Below, piece after piece: positions 25,218 through 33,262 of a stretch of 64,000 nucleotides of DNA (positions are counted from its first letter, which is position 1; the number at the start of each line of letters is the position of its first letter). This DNA is from CAZAMI01 sp964627805 (GTDB lineage: Archaea; Thermoproteota; Thermoprotei_A; Sulfolobales; NBVN01). The stretch lies in assembly GCA_964627805.1 (NCBI GenBank), contig CAZVLA010000023.1, forward strand, positions 1 to 64,000. Reading direction: 5' to 3'. The translations under genes and the position numbers were made by a program. Below the pieces are notes generated by a model. That model did not search any database and was not told the origin of the DNA. It saw nothing but the letters and a program-made list of their open reading frames with translations.

Positions 25218-26642
25218 GTGTTGCGTGTGTATAATACGTTAACGCGTCAGTACGAGGTCTTCAAACCTATTAAGCCAGGCCTTGTTAGGATGTACGTATG
25301 CGGCCCTACAGTATACGATTACAGCCACTTAGGGCATGCGAGGACTTACGTGGCATTCGACGTTATTAAGAGGTACTTAAGACTTAAGGGCTACGACGTA
25401 ATACACGTTCAGAACATAACGGACATAGATGATAAGATCATTAATAGAGCTAGGGAGGAGGGAGTTACTTGGAGGGACATAGCTGATAAGTACATAAGAG
25501 ACTACCTAGAGAGTATGGAGAAACTAAACATTAGGGTAGACATACATCCTAGAGTCTCTGAGCACATAAGGGACATTATAGAGTTCATTCAGGACCTAAT
25601 AGATAAGGGCTACGCGTACGTAGCACCAAGCGGTAGTGTGTACTTCGACGTAGATAAGTACCCAGACTACGGGAGGTTAAGTGGTAGGTTAAGTAAGGAG
25701 TTATGGGGTCAGGAGGAGGAGTTCCTAAAGGAGAAGAGGAACCCCTACGACTTCGCGCTTTGGAAGGCAGCTAAGCCGGGAGAGCCTTGGTGGGAGTCAC
25801 CGTGGGGTAGGGGGAGGCCTGGATGGCATATTGAGTGTTCAGTAATGAGTTCTAAGTACCTAGGGGATCAATTCGACATCCATGGAGGTGGTCAAGACCT
25901 GATCTTCCCGCATCATGAGAACGAGAGAGCTCAGAGTGAGGCTAGGTTCGGTAAGTCACCATGGGTTAAGTACTGGCTACATACGGGGCTATTCAGATTC
26001 GCTGGTGAGAAGATGAGTAAGTCACTAGGTAATATAGTAACTCTTAGGGAGGCATTTAAGAAGTGGAGACCTGAGGTTATTAGGTTATGGTTCGTAGTTA
26101 CGCACTACAGGAAACCCATGGAGTTTAGTGAGGAGAGTATTAAGCAGGCTGAGAAGTACTTCAGAAGGTTAGTAAGTACGGTTGAGACCCTTAAGAAGTT
26201 ACTTAGGGAGGTAGGTCCTGACTACTCATTAAGTGACTCAGATATTAAGTTAATGAATGAGTTAATCAGTATTAGGGAGGGGTTCTACGAGGCTATGGAT
26301 GACGACTTCAATACTAGTAAGGCGTTTAGTTACGTGTATAGACTAACTACCTTAGTGTTTAAGGAGCTAGTGAGTAGGCCTAAGTACGTACTACTTACTA
26401 GGGTCTACATGATGCTTAGGGAGTTTAATGAGGTTCTCGGAGTACTTGATAAGTACTTCGTAGGTGGTGAGGGTAGGGAGGAGCTAATCACTAAGTTAAT
26501 CGACTTAATAGTAAGTACGAGGCAGGAGTTAAGGAGGATGAAGATGTACGAGCTATCCGATAGGATTAGGGCTGAGCTTAAGTCGTTAGGTATTAGGGTT
26601 ATGGATTATAGGGATAGGAGTGAGTGGGTTTTTGAGGGTTAA
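25218..26642 (+). CDS. cysS: Cysteinyl-tRNA synthetase
   Basis: Class I aminoacyl-tRNA synthetase charging tRNA-Cys. The zinc-site C28 (YVCGPTVYD), HIGH-equivalent HLGH at 37-40, WHIECS with the next zinc Cys, HHENERAQSEA, and KMSKS at 265-269 are all present. The 474-residue length is standard, with a C-terminal helical anticodon domain. The start is GTG, with a TATA-like AATTTATTTT near 25171. It is a single-gene unit, convergent with DUF1634/TauE genes. Confidence 0.96.
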   Translation: MLRVYNTLTRQYEVFKPIKPGLVRMYVCGPTVYDYSHLGHARTYVAFDVIKRYLRLKGYDVIHVQNITDIDDKIINRAREEGVTWRDIADKYIRDYLESMEKLNIRVDIHPRVSEHIRDIIEFIQDLIDKGYAYVAPSGSVYFDVDKYPDYGRLSGRLSKELWGQEEEFLKEKRNPYDFALWKAAKPGEPWWESPWGRGRPGWHIECSVMSSKYLGDQFDIHGGGQDLIFPHHENERAQSEARFGKSPWVKYWLHTGLFRFAGEKMSKSLGNIVTLREAFKKWRPEVIRLWFVVTHYRKPMEFSEESIKQAEKYFRRLVSTVETLKKLLREVGPDYSLSDSDIKLMNELISIREGFYEAMDDDFNTSKAFSYVYRLTTLVFKELVSRPKYVLLTRVYMMLREFNEVLGVLDKYFVGGEGREELITKLIDLIVSTRQELRRMKMYELSDRIRAELKSLGIRVMDYRDRSEWVFEG

Positions 26643-26923
26643 TGAATCAGTACCATAATGTACGAGGCAGTAATTACTAGTGACGTTATGAAGATCATTA
26701 GAGCTTCCTTAACACTACCTAACCTCAAGTACTCAACACCTAACGTAATTAGTGAGGCTATGGGTGAAGCCACTATAATGTAGAGACCTAATGAAGTTAT
26801 ACGTAACTCATTAATACCTAGTAAGTACTTAATTAACTCACCTAAAGCAGTAATTACTAAACCTAAAGCAACACCTATCCTAAGGACCTTAGGTGATGCC
26901 TTAGCTCTCACTAACTCACCCAC
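26639..26923 (-). CDS. Small membrane protein, DUF1634-like
   Basis: A 94-residue protein with three predicted membrane helices (about 14-34, 40-61 and 72-92) and a basic N-terminus with VLRIGVALG. In many archaea a DUF1634 gene follows a TauE/SafE permease, exactly as here, where its GTG start overlaps the permease 3' end by 13 bases. It is probably an accessory subunit of that permease; the role is unproven. Confidence 0.7.
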   Translation of the reverse strand: MGELVRAKASPKVLRIGVALGLVITALGELIKYLLGINELRITSLGLYIIVASPIASLITLGVEYLRLGSVKEALMIFITSLVITASYIMVLIH

Positions 26924-27702
26924 CTCATTAATGAAGTAATTACTAATTGAGTAGATACGTAGAGGAGTATAGCTGAGAAGATTAGCTTAACGTACCTAGT
27001 CCTTAACCTACCCATTAACTTAGCACCTAAAGTAGCTCCCGGAACTATACCTAGAGCTAGTGCTAGAGCTAGTAATGGGTTAGGTAGTCCGTGGATTAAG
27101 TAGGGTAGCTCACCAGCTGATGCAGTTAAACCAACCATTAATGAGCTAGTAGCTACGGCTACCTTCATAGGTACCCTAAGTACTAGATTCATTATCGGTA
27201 CCTTAACAACACCACCGCCTATACCGAAAGTACCTGAAGCTAACCCAGCTAGGAAGGAGAGAGTAGCACCTACTAACCTACGTAATGGTGTAGTACCTCC
27301 GTAGGTACCCTCAACACCCCTACCAACACCCTTAATTACTGACTTAATCATAGTTAATGATACGTAGAGAAGGAGGATACCCAACGCGAACTTAATCATG
27401 TGCGGAGGTAGCGTCAGCGTTATGTACGCACCAACAACAGCTCCTAAGGCAGTAGTAGGTTCTAAGTTACTTAACGCCTTAACATCGATCAAGCCCTCCC
27501 TCAAGTACACACTAGCGGCTGAGGATGAGGTTATTACTACGCATAGTAAGCTAGTAGCTACAGCTACCCTAACGTCAATACCTAACCCCAGTATTAGGAA
27601 AGGTATTACTAATACACCACCACCTACACCAGCCATAGCAGATACTAACCCAATCCCGACACCACTAACCAGTACTAGAGGTATCAGTAACTCACTAATC
27701 AC
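26911..27702 (-). CDS. TauE/SafE-family sulfite/organosulfonate permease
   Basis: A polytopic permease of 263 residues with about eight membrane helices arranged as two related halves: GVGIGLVSAMAGVGGGVLVIP near 15-35 and LAGLASGTFGIGGGVVKVPIM near 152-172. These Gly-rich repeats are the TauE/SafE signature. Family members export sulfite, sulfoacetate or related anions. The start is GTG. It is probably cotranscribed with the DUF1634-like gene and lies 47 bases after the biotin-ligase-like gene. Confidence 0.85.
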   Translation of the reverse strand: MISELLIPLVLVSGVGIGLVSAMAGVGGGVLVIPFLILGLGIDVRVAVATSLLCVVITSSSAASVYLREGLIDVKALSNLEPTTALGAVVGAYITLTLPPHMIKFALGILLLYVSLTMIKSVIKGVGRGVEGTYGGTTPLRRLVGATLSFLAGLASGTFGIGGGVVKVPIMNLVLRVPMKVAVATSSLMVGLTASAGELPYLIHGLPNPLLALALALGIVPGATLGAKLMGRLRTRYVKLIFSAILLYVSTQLVITSLMRWVS

Positions 27703-27749
27703 TACGCACCACTAAGAAGTAGACGTAGTAAGTACTGAAATAGGTAGTG

Positions 27750-28517
27750 TTAGGTGTGGGTCTTGAACTGTATTATGTCTTCATCATAGATACTGACTAA
27801 CCTACCATTACCTAAGTCAATGAGTAAGGACCCGTCATAATCAATATCAACGACCACACCCTCAACAACACCCTCACTCTGAGTAGCTACTACGACGTAC
27901 CTACCTATAGTCTCTAAGTACTTCCTAACCCTAGATACTACGGACCTTAATCTCCTACGTACTAAGTCGGCGTAAAGCTCATCGAAGTACCTAAGTATTA
28001 ACTCAAGTAACTTAGACCTACTCACTGGCCCCACTAAGTCCTTAATAGATACTTCATTACTCCCTAGGGATGAGGGTTCATTATTCACGTTAATTACTGA
28101 ATGGACTATGATTGTATGTGGCGATACGTAATTACGTGGTAACTCGATTGAGACCCTACCTAATAACCTATCAGCGTGAACCAAATCACCAGGCCACCTA
28201 ACCCTAGCCTCTAAACCCGATAATTCCTCAATGGACCTAGCTATTGAAGAAGCCATCATTAACTTAATAAGTACTAAGCCCCTAAGTTCTGATGGCTTAA
28301 GTATTAATGCGTACTCAAGCACACCCTTAGGGCTCCCCAGCACTTCGTCGGTGAGTATTAATGAACCCTCAAGACCTCCCCTCTCAACTACATCCTCAGC
28401 CTCACTAACTACGGAGGAGCATTCAGGTAGGTATATCATCCAGTAATTAAGTACTGAGCACTTAATACAGCCTCTCCTAGCTAGCTCAAGCAACTCATTA
28501 GTACCTGCATTACTCAA
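27750..28517 (-). CDS. Biotin protein ligase-like protein lacking catalytic motifs
   Basis: The 255-residue product follows the layout of BirA/LplA-type ligases. RVRWPGDLVHADRLLGRVSIE near 104-124 aligns with the KWPND(LL)...GKLAGILxE block, and the C-terminal GVVVDIDYDGSLLIDLGNGRLVSIYDEDI looks like the small BirA C-terminal domain. The glycine/arginine loop GRGRxGRxW is missing (it reads ERGGLEGSLI), and the catalytic Lys of KWPND is Arg. It therefore probably binds rather than activates, or has another role. No biotin carboxylase genes are near. The start lies 25 bases after the KaiC-like gene stop. Confidence 0.6.
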   Translation of the reverse strand: MSNAGTNELLELARRGCIKCSVLNYWMIYLPECSSVVSEAEDVVERGGLEGSLILTDEVLGSPKGVLEYALILKPSELRGLVLIKLMMASSIARSIEELSGLEARVRWPGDLVHADRLLGRVSIELPRNYVSPHTIIVHSVINVNNEPSSLGSNEVSIKDLVGPVSRSKLLELILRYFDELYADLVRRRLRSVVSRVRKYLETIGRYVVVATQSEGVVEGVVVDIDYDGSLLIDLGNGRLVSIYDEDIIQFKTHT

Positions 28518-28542
28518 TACTACCTACCCTATAATTTAATTA

Positions 28543-30015
28543 TTACCTCTCCCCCCTTAACTCCTTCTCAACAAGAGATATTATGGGGGCCATCCCCCTT
28601 AACTCCCTACAGAACCTCCTTATTCTCTCGGAGGATATATCAAATACGTACGGTGACTTAAGGAACTCAAGGTCGTAGATAGCGTTACCGTCCTCACCCT
28701 TCCTACTCATCCTAATAACTACGTCACTTAACTCAGCGAGTAATGGGTGCTCACCACGCTTAATACCTAAGAACCTAATAGCGGTTACACCGAATGCTCT
28801 ATCCATTAACGTGAACATGTAGAACAGCTTATTAACCGCTCTTAACCTATCACCTAGTAACTCGTAATACACTCTAGTATCCGGCATTATGACTAAGTCA
28901 GGTCTGAACCTCTCAACTTGAGTTAATGCCTCGCCGAAGACCTCAGTTATTGGTTTAGACAGTACGTCCCTAACCTTAATACTTACGTACTTCCTAAGTA
29001 ACTTAGTAGCTTCACGCACGTCAATACCTAACCTACTAGATACTGTTAGGGACATCATCAACTCGAGCTTTTCAGGGTCTAGGGATACTGTAGTTATTAA
29101 TACCTTAGACTTAACCTCTAAGGCCTTACACACTAAGTAATTAGTTACTCTAAGTGGTATGTCGGAACCTATTGGGTAGGTAATCAGTATTTGAGTACCC
29201 TTAGGTACAGGGCCTAAGAATGACTTAAGGACTGAATCAACTTCAGCCCTAATACCCCTCCTCTCATGCTTACGTAGTATCGAGAATATTGATGGAGTAG
29301 GCACTACAGCTAATACCTTATTAGGTACTATCGAGAACGGCAGTTCGTATATGGGTAACTTCCTACCCCTAAACTTCCTAACTTGAATCCACCTTGAGTG
29401 AAGCCCACCCTCATTCCTTAACCTAACAACCAATACCGCATCAGCTATGAATTCAAGACCCCCTAACCTAACGTAGCTCTCACCATAAGGTAGGTCAGCT
29501 ATCAATACCGTGACGCCGTCGCTGCTAGATACGAACTTGTATATACCTGAGTGAAGCACTGCTCTGCGGTCAACCTCCTTTTCGAATGACTGCAAAAGCG
29601 GTGTTATGCTATCAATGACTACTATATCCGGTGAGAACTCAGCTGTGTCTTTAGCTAATCCCGTAGTGAAGTAATCTATAATGAATTCACTATTGAGTGT
29701 GGGTACCTCAACGAACTTAAATAACCCCTTAAGCTCGAGCGACTTAAAATCAAGTCCTAACCCCTTCATGAATTTAAAGTACTTCTCCTTAGTCTCGGCT
29801 AAGCTAATGTATAGTGCCTTAACACCCCTAGTAACCGCGTTCCTGTAAATCATTAATGACGTTAAGGTAGTCTTACCAGCTCCTGGGTGACCACTGATTA
29901 GTATTAGTGACGACCTACCTATAGGACCTAGTAACTCATCAAGTTCCTTAACACCCCAACTGATTAAGCCATGCCCAGCGCCTTTCCTGACCAATACTAA
30001 GCACTCCTCCAGCAC
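28543..30015 (-). CDS. Second tandem KaiC-like ATPase with degenerate second domain
   Basis: A 490-residue paralogue in layout of the protein at 14.5-16.0 kb. Domain one has WGVKELDELLGPIGRSS, Walker A GHPGAGKTT near 42-50, and Walker B-like DIVVIDS near 129. Domain two starts near 250; the place of its P-loop reads TYPIGSD, without the Lys-Thr, so it is non-canonical. The C-terminal region is helical. Upstream by 149 bases are three small Trp/Tyr/Pro-rich genes, and 25 bases downstream is the biotin-ligase-like gene, so these may be one operon. The start is GTG. Confidence 0.78.
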   Translation of the reverse strand: MLEECLVLVRKGAGHGLISWGVKELDELLGPIGRSSLILISGHPGAGKTTLTSLMIYRNAVTRGVKALYISLAETKEKYFKFMKGLGLDFKSLELKGLFKFVEVPTLNSEFIIDYFTTGLAKDTAEFSPDIVVIDSITPLLQSFEKEVDRRAVLHSGIYKFVSSSDGVTVLIADLPYGESYVRLGGLEFIADAVLVVRLRNEGGLHSRWIQVRKFRGRKLPIYELPFSIVPNKVLAVVPTPSIFSILRKHERRGIRAEVDSVLKSFLGPVPKGTQILITYPIGSDIPLRVTNYLVCKALEVKSKVLITTVSLDPEKLELMMSLTVSSRLGIDVREATKLLRKYVSIKVRDVLSKPITEVFGEALTQVERFRPDLVIMPDTRVYYELLGDRLRAVNKLFYMFTLMDRAFGVTAIRFLGIKRGEHPLLAELSDVVIRMSRKGEDGNAIYDLEFLKSPYVFDISSERIRRFCRELRGMAPIISLVEKELRGER

Positions 30016-30164
30016 TAACCCGCTAAGGTAGCCGAAAATAGTTAGGGTTTAGTACTTAGTAAGGAGCTCTGGAGTCGATTTAACGTAGTTAGTAGTGAGT
30101 ACTTCAACTAATTCAGTAGGTAATGAGTTGCGGATTAGGGTAAGAAAAACATTTCGATTCGGGG

Positions 30165-30524
30165 TCACTCACCCTCCTCCTTACCAAGCATCCTCCTTAA
30201 CTCCTTAATTCTCTCCTCAACACCCTTAAGCTCCTCCTGAAGATCCCTTAGATCCTCCTCAAGCTCACGCTTATACTCCTCAAGCATCCTCAACTCCTCC
30301 TCGGGTGTCGGCGGTGATGGTGGGTACGGAGGTACGTAGTAAGGCATCGGTGGTGGGTAGTACTGAGGCATTGGTTGGTAGGGTTGCTGCTGAGGTTGTT
30401 GACTCTGCTGACTAGCCTGCTGAGGTGGTGGTTGCTGAGTCCATGGTGGAGGTGGCGGTGGTATGTAGTAGGGTATGAACCACCCCCTCCTCCTTAACCA
30501 CCACGGCGGGTAGTAGGGATACAT
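30165..30524 (-). CDS. Tyr/Pro/Gln-rich protein with C-terminal coiled coil
   Basis: A 119-residue product in two parts. Residues 1-75 are low complexity: YPYYPPWWLRRRGW, then runs of PPPPP, QQ pairs and MPYYVPPYPP. Residues 76-115 are a charged heptad helix (EEELRMLEEYKRELEEDL and so on) ending in KELRRMLGKEEGE. The whole recalls the DUF5320 family, whose members pair a Gly/aromatic N-terminus with a coiled coil. Its ATG overlaps the previous gene stop by one base (TAATG). Function unknown; a scaffold or condensate-forming role is speculation. Confidence 0.68.
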   Translation of the reverse strand: MYPYYPPWWLRRRGWFIPYYIPPPPPPWTQQPPPQQASQQSQQPQQQPYQPMPQYYPPPMPYYVPPYPPSPPTPEEELRMLEEYKRELEEDLRDLQEELKGVEERIKELRRMLGKEEGE

Positions 30525-30766
30525 TACTTACTCACCCCACTACTTACTAACTTAGGTAGTGATTCGTAAGTCTTAGCCATAGCCTCAATGCTCTTCCTCC
30601 AAGCATCAATGAATGCCCTGTAAACCTCCATATACATCGTTAGGTAGTAGTAACTAAGTACCCAAGACCAAGTACTCCACATTAGGTAGGTAGGGTCGGG
30701 TAGTGGTGTTAGTGGCGGTACCCCCACATAGGGTGGGTAGTACGGGTACGGGGGTACCCAGCTCAT
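30524..30766 (-). CDS. Tyr/Pro-rich small protein with helical C-terminus
   Basis: An 80-residue protein. The first 30 residues are Pro/Tyr/Val-rich (VPPYPYYPPYVGVPPL), then comes an amphipathic helix with Trp and Tyr (WSTWSWVLSYYYLTMYMEVY), then a charged helix. The ATG has GGTGGTGAG upstream inside the preceding gene end. The middle gene of the aromatic-rich trio; family not recognised. Confidence 0.62.
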   Translation of the reverse strand: MSWVPPYPYYPPYVGVPPLTPLPDPTYLMWSTWSWVLSYYYLTMYMEVYRAFIDAWRKSIEAMAKTYESLPKLVSSGVSK

Positions 30767-30769
30767 GAC

Positions 30770-31048
30770 TCACCACCACGGCCTCCAATACATCCATGGA
30801 GCTACCGGGTAGTACGGGTAGTACGTAGGTCCGTAGTACGGGGTGCTCCACCAGTAATACCAAGGAGTCCAGGGGTATCCGTACCACCTCATAAACCAGC
30901 CAGGCATGCCGAATAACCACCAGCAAGAGCCCCTACCGAATAACCAGCCGGGTCTCTGCCATGGTGGTAAGTGACTAAATGGTCCTCTACCTGGCCATGG
31001 ACCTACCCAACCACCTCTTCCTCTACCACCTCTCCATCCCCAACCCAT
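30770..31048 (-). CDS. Trp/Tyr/Gly-rich small protein (DUF5320-like N-terminal type)
   Basis: By my count, 18 of 92 residues are Trp and 11 are Tyr, with many Gly and Pro. The block GRGPFSHLPPWQRPGW near 20-35 and GRGSCW near 38 resembles archaeal DUF5320-type proteins (PGRGPFSHLPPWERPGW-like, from memory). It is not a membrane protein by composition. It leads the trio, with a TATA element on the minus strand at 31081-31088. The reading frame is supported by coupled starts with its neighbours, since low-complexity sequence alone would not prove it. Confidence 0.65.
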   Translation of the reverse strand: MGWGWRGGRGRGGWVGPWPGRGPFSHLPPWQRPGWLFGRGSCWWLFGMPGWFMRWYGYPWTPWYYWWSTPYYGPTYYPYYPVAPWMYWRPWW

Positions 31049-31080
31049 GCTATCACCGTTTCTGTGCTACTGCACAAAAA

Positions 31081-31088
31081 TTAATAAA
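31081..31088 (-). promoter_or_regulatory. TATA box for the aromatic-rich trio
   Basis: On the minus strand this reads TTTATTAA, 33-40 bases before the ATG at 31048, which predicts a start site about 10 bases ahead of the ATG. No comparable element was seen between the trio and the KaiC-like gene, which supports cotranscription, though the 149-base gap there could hide one. Confidence 0.5.
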
Positions 31089-31155
31089 CCTTACCCTAAA
31101 ACACTCATTGAAGCCTAAAGAACCCCCTAGTAAGTGATCCTTATGGAGTTATTAA

Positions 31156-31206
31156 GTGATGAGCCACGAGGCGCCGAACCCGTGAGGTTATGGGGATGCA
31201 GGCTGA
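31156..31206 (+). ncRNA. Candidate C/D box guide RNA
   Basis: C box GTGATGA (31156-31162), an 11-base first guide, D'-like CCGA (31174-31177), a 4-base spacer, C'-like GTGAGGT (31182-31188), a 14-base second guide, and D box CTGA (31203-31206). Order and spacing fit archaeal C/D sRNAs, but D' and C' are imperfect and no terminal stem or clear TATA box is visible. No rRNA target was recognised. Confidence 0.35.
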
Positions 31207-31373
31207 GCGCTGACCTAGGACTTAAGTCTAAGTAACCTAACTTTTCTAGAGCATCTCTTTATTCGGTTAGAATTTCTAACCTACTTCAATCGATATATTA
31301 AGCTTATTATTTACGAAAGAAACCTAGTAATAGAGGTGTTGGTGTGTGGGGATAAGTGTGTTGTTTGGGGGTG

Positions 31374-31808
31374 ATGGATATGCTCGATAGTAAGGATCTA
31401 AAAATAATTGAGATACTACGTGAGGATGGTAGAGCTACTTATACTAAGATAGCTCGTGAGTTAGGTATTAGTGATGTAGCTGCCCTAAAGAGGATTAAGA
31501 GGTTAGAGAGGTTAGGCGTTATTAAGAGGTACACGGTTGTTTTAGATCCTAAGAAGTTAGGCTATAACGCAGTATCCATTACTGGGTTAGACATCGAGCC
31601 CGAATACCTATTCTCGGTAATATCGGAGCTTAAGAAGAAGGACTACGTAAAGTACCTAGCACTAACTACTGGAGACCACGCAGTAGTTATGGTTATATGG
31701 GCTAGGGATAATGAGGAGTTGAGTAGGATACATGACGAGTTAAGTAAGATGCCGGGTGTTAAGAGGGTATGTCCAGCAGTACTTCTCGATATTATAAAAG
31801 AGTCTTAA
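31374..31808 (+). CDS. Lrp/AsnC-family transcription regulator
   Basis: A 144-residue feast/famine-type regulator: an N-terminal helix-turn-helix (LDSKDLKIIEILREDGRATYTKIARELGISD, about 3-33, in DxxDxxILxxLxxdgR form), then a C-terminal RAM ligand-binding domain (YLALTTGDHAVVMVIWARD). I place the start at ATG 31374, where GGGGGTG precedes it and the protein begins just before the HTH. An earlier GTG at 31356 would add a few odd residues. It is convergent with the symporter gene with overlapping stops. Probable control of amino-acid or transport genes. Confidence 0.85.
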   Translation: MDMLDSKDLKIIEILREDGRATYTKIARELGISDVAALKRIKRLERLGVIKRYTVVLDPKKLGYNAVSITGLDIEPEYLFSVISELKKKDYVKYLALTTGDHAVVMVIWARDNEELSRIHDELSKMPGVKRVCPAVLLDIIKES

Positions 31809-33262
31809 TCCTTAAATCCCCTAACTATGGATACTAGGATAAAGCCTACTAAACCCGCTAGGAGTGCTGGTGGTGCTGCTATGTATATAGCGTCCCAGAC
31901 ACCCCACTCGAAATCACCCTCAACAGCTACGCAGTGAGGTAGTACTAGAGTCGTTAGGGCTACCCATACCGCTAAGTTAATCACTACTGAAGCTAAGGCA
32001 CCCTCCCTGGTAGCTCTCCTCCAGTAAAGCCCTAGTATGAAGGGTATGCCCTGAACCATCAGTATTAACTCCCAGCTAAGGTTCATTAGGAAGTATATGG
32101 TCTTAGCATACAGCGCTATAGCTAGTGACGTAAGTGTTATTACAGGTACTAAAGCCCTAGCGATGATTAACTTACTCCTCTCACTAATACCTGGCCTAAT
32201 CTTAGGTAGTACGTTATTAACGATCATTGTTGACGGTATTAACATAGCACTATCAGTACTACTCATTAAAGCAGCTAGTAAGCCCACCGTGAATATCACG
32301 AACGGGACCGTAGGTAGTAGCTTAAGTGCTAGGGTAGGTAGTATCTCGTCTGGATTACCTATATTAGGTACTACTAACCTACCGAAGATACCTATAGTAG
32401 CTGGTACTAAACCAAGTAGTACGTAAGTGAAGCCAGCCATCAATGACGCGTACTTACTAACCCTCTCATTCTTAGCTGATAAAGCCCTCTGAACTAAGTC
32501 CTGACAGGATAGTGACCCAATACCCTGTACTAACCATGAGGATATGTAGAAGGCAGCTCCGAAGAGCCCCACATAACCTAAGTAGCCCCAGTTACTCTTA
32601 GGTAGTATTGAGAAGGAGTCTAGAGGTATCTTAGACCCCACAACACCTAAGCCACCAGCAGCTGCTACAGTGAACGGTAGTAGAATCACTATACCAATCA
32701 TTAGTAGTATTGATTGGAAGAAGTCAGTAAGTGCTACTGACCACATACCACCTAAGGTAGTGTATGCTAGAGTTACTAAGGTACCTATAATGAGTCCCTC
32801 CTCGTAAGGTACCCCAAGGAACACCTTGAATATGGTCCCGAAGGTAACCATTAAGGCACCCATCCACCCCATGTAAGCTATTACTTGAATCACGGCTGAT
32901 ATTAACTCCATTGATGTACCGTACCTCTCCCTAAAGAAGTCTGATATAGTCATGTAGCCCCTCCTCCTCAATTCACTAGCGAAGAATAGCCCGAAGAGTA
33001 TGATGCATAACCCAGCACCTATTGGGTCCATAATGACGCCTCTATAGCCGTAGGAGTAAGCCATTGAAGCACCGCCCATAGCGAGTCCAGTACCGAACCA
33101 AGTAGCTAGTATGGTACCGTACGTTAGTGCTAACCCCAACCTCCTACCAGCTACTATGTAGTCAGTAATGCCTTTAATCCTCCTAGAGGCTAACCAACCA
33201 ATTATTAAAGTAGCTATTATGTAAGCTACTACACCACCTAAAGCTAACTCAACCTTACCCAT
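31805..33262 (-). CDS. Sodium:solute symporter (SSS family)
   Basis: A 485-residue transporter with about 13 membrane helices. SSS hallmarks are ITDYIVAGRRLGL near 31, the GTGLAMGGASMAYSYGYRG region near 57-75, and a RALSAKNERVSKYAS segment near 260. The substrate (proline, sugar, pantothenate or another) is not evident. The ATG at 33262 has a GGGGGTGG element 5 bases upstream and overlaps the 3' end of hisD; a GTG at 33271 is the alternative. Coupling to hisD could hint at a histidine-pathway solute, but that is a guess. Confidence 0.82.
   Translation of the reverse strand: MGKVELALGGVVAYIIATLIIGWLASRRIKGITDYIVAGRRLGLALTYGTILATWFGTGLAMGGASMAYSYGYRGVIMDPIGAGLCIILFGLFFASELRRRGYMTISDFFRERYGTSMELISAVIQVIAYMGWMGALMVTFGTIFKVFLGVPYEEGLIIGTLVTLAYTTLGGMWSVALTDFFQSILLMIGIVILLPFTVAAAGGLGVVGSKIPLDSFSILPKSNWGYLGYVGLFGAAFYISSWLVQGIGSLSCQDLVQRALSAKNERVSKYASLMAGFTYVLLGLVPATIGIFGRLVVPNIGNPDEILPTLALKLLPTVPFVIFTVGLLAALMSSTDSAMLIPSTMIVNNVLPKIRPGISERSKLIIARALVPVITLTSLAIALYAKTIYFLMNLSWELILMVQGIPFILGLYWRRATREGALASVVINLAVWVALTTLVLPHCVAVEGDFEWGVWDAIYIAAPPALLAGLVGFILVSIVRGFKD

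Noticed and set aside
30654..30926. A 90-codon open frame overlapping the aromatic-rich genes on the same strand
   Set aside because: It overlaps two genes with coupled starts and arises from their low-complexity sequence; no start signal of its own.
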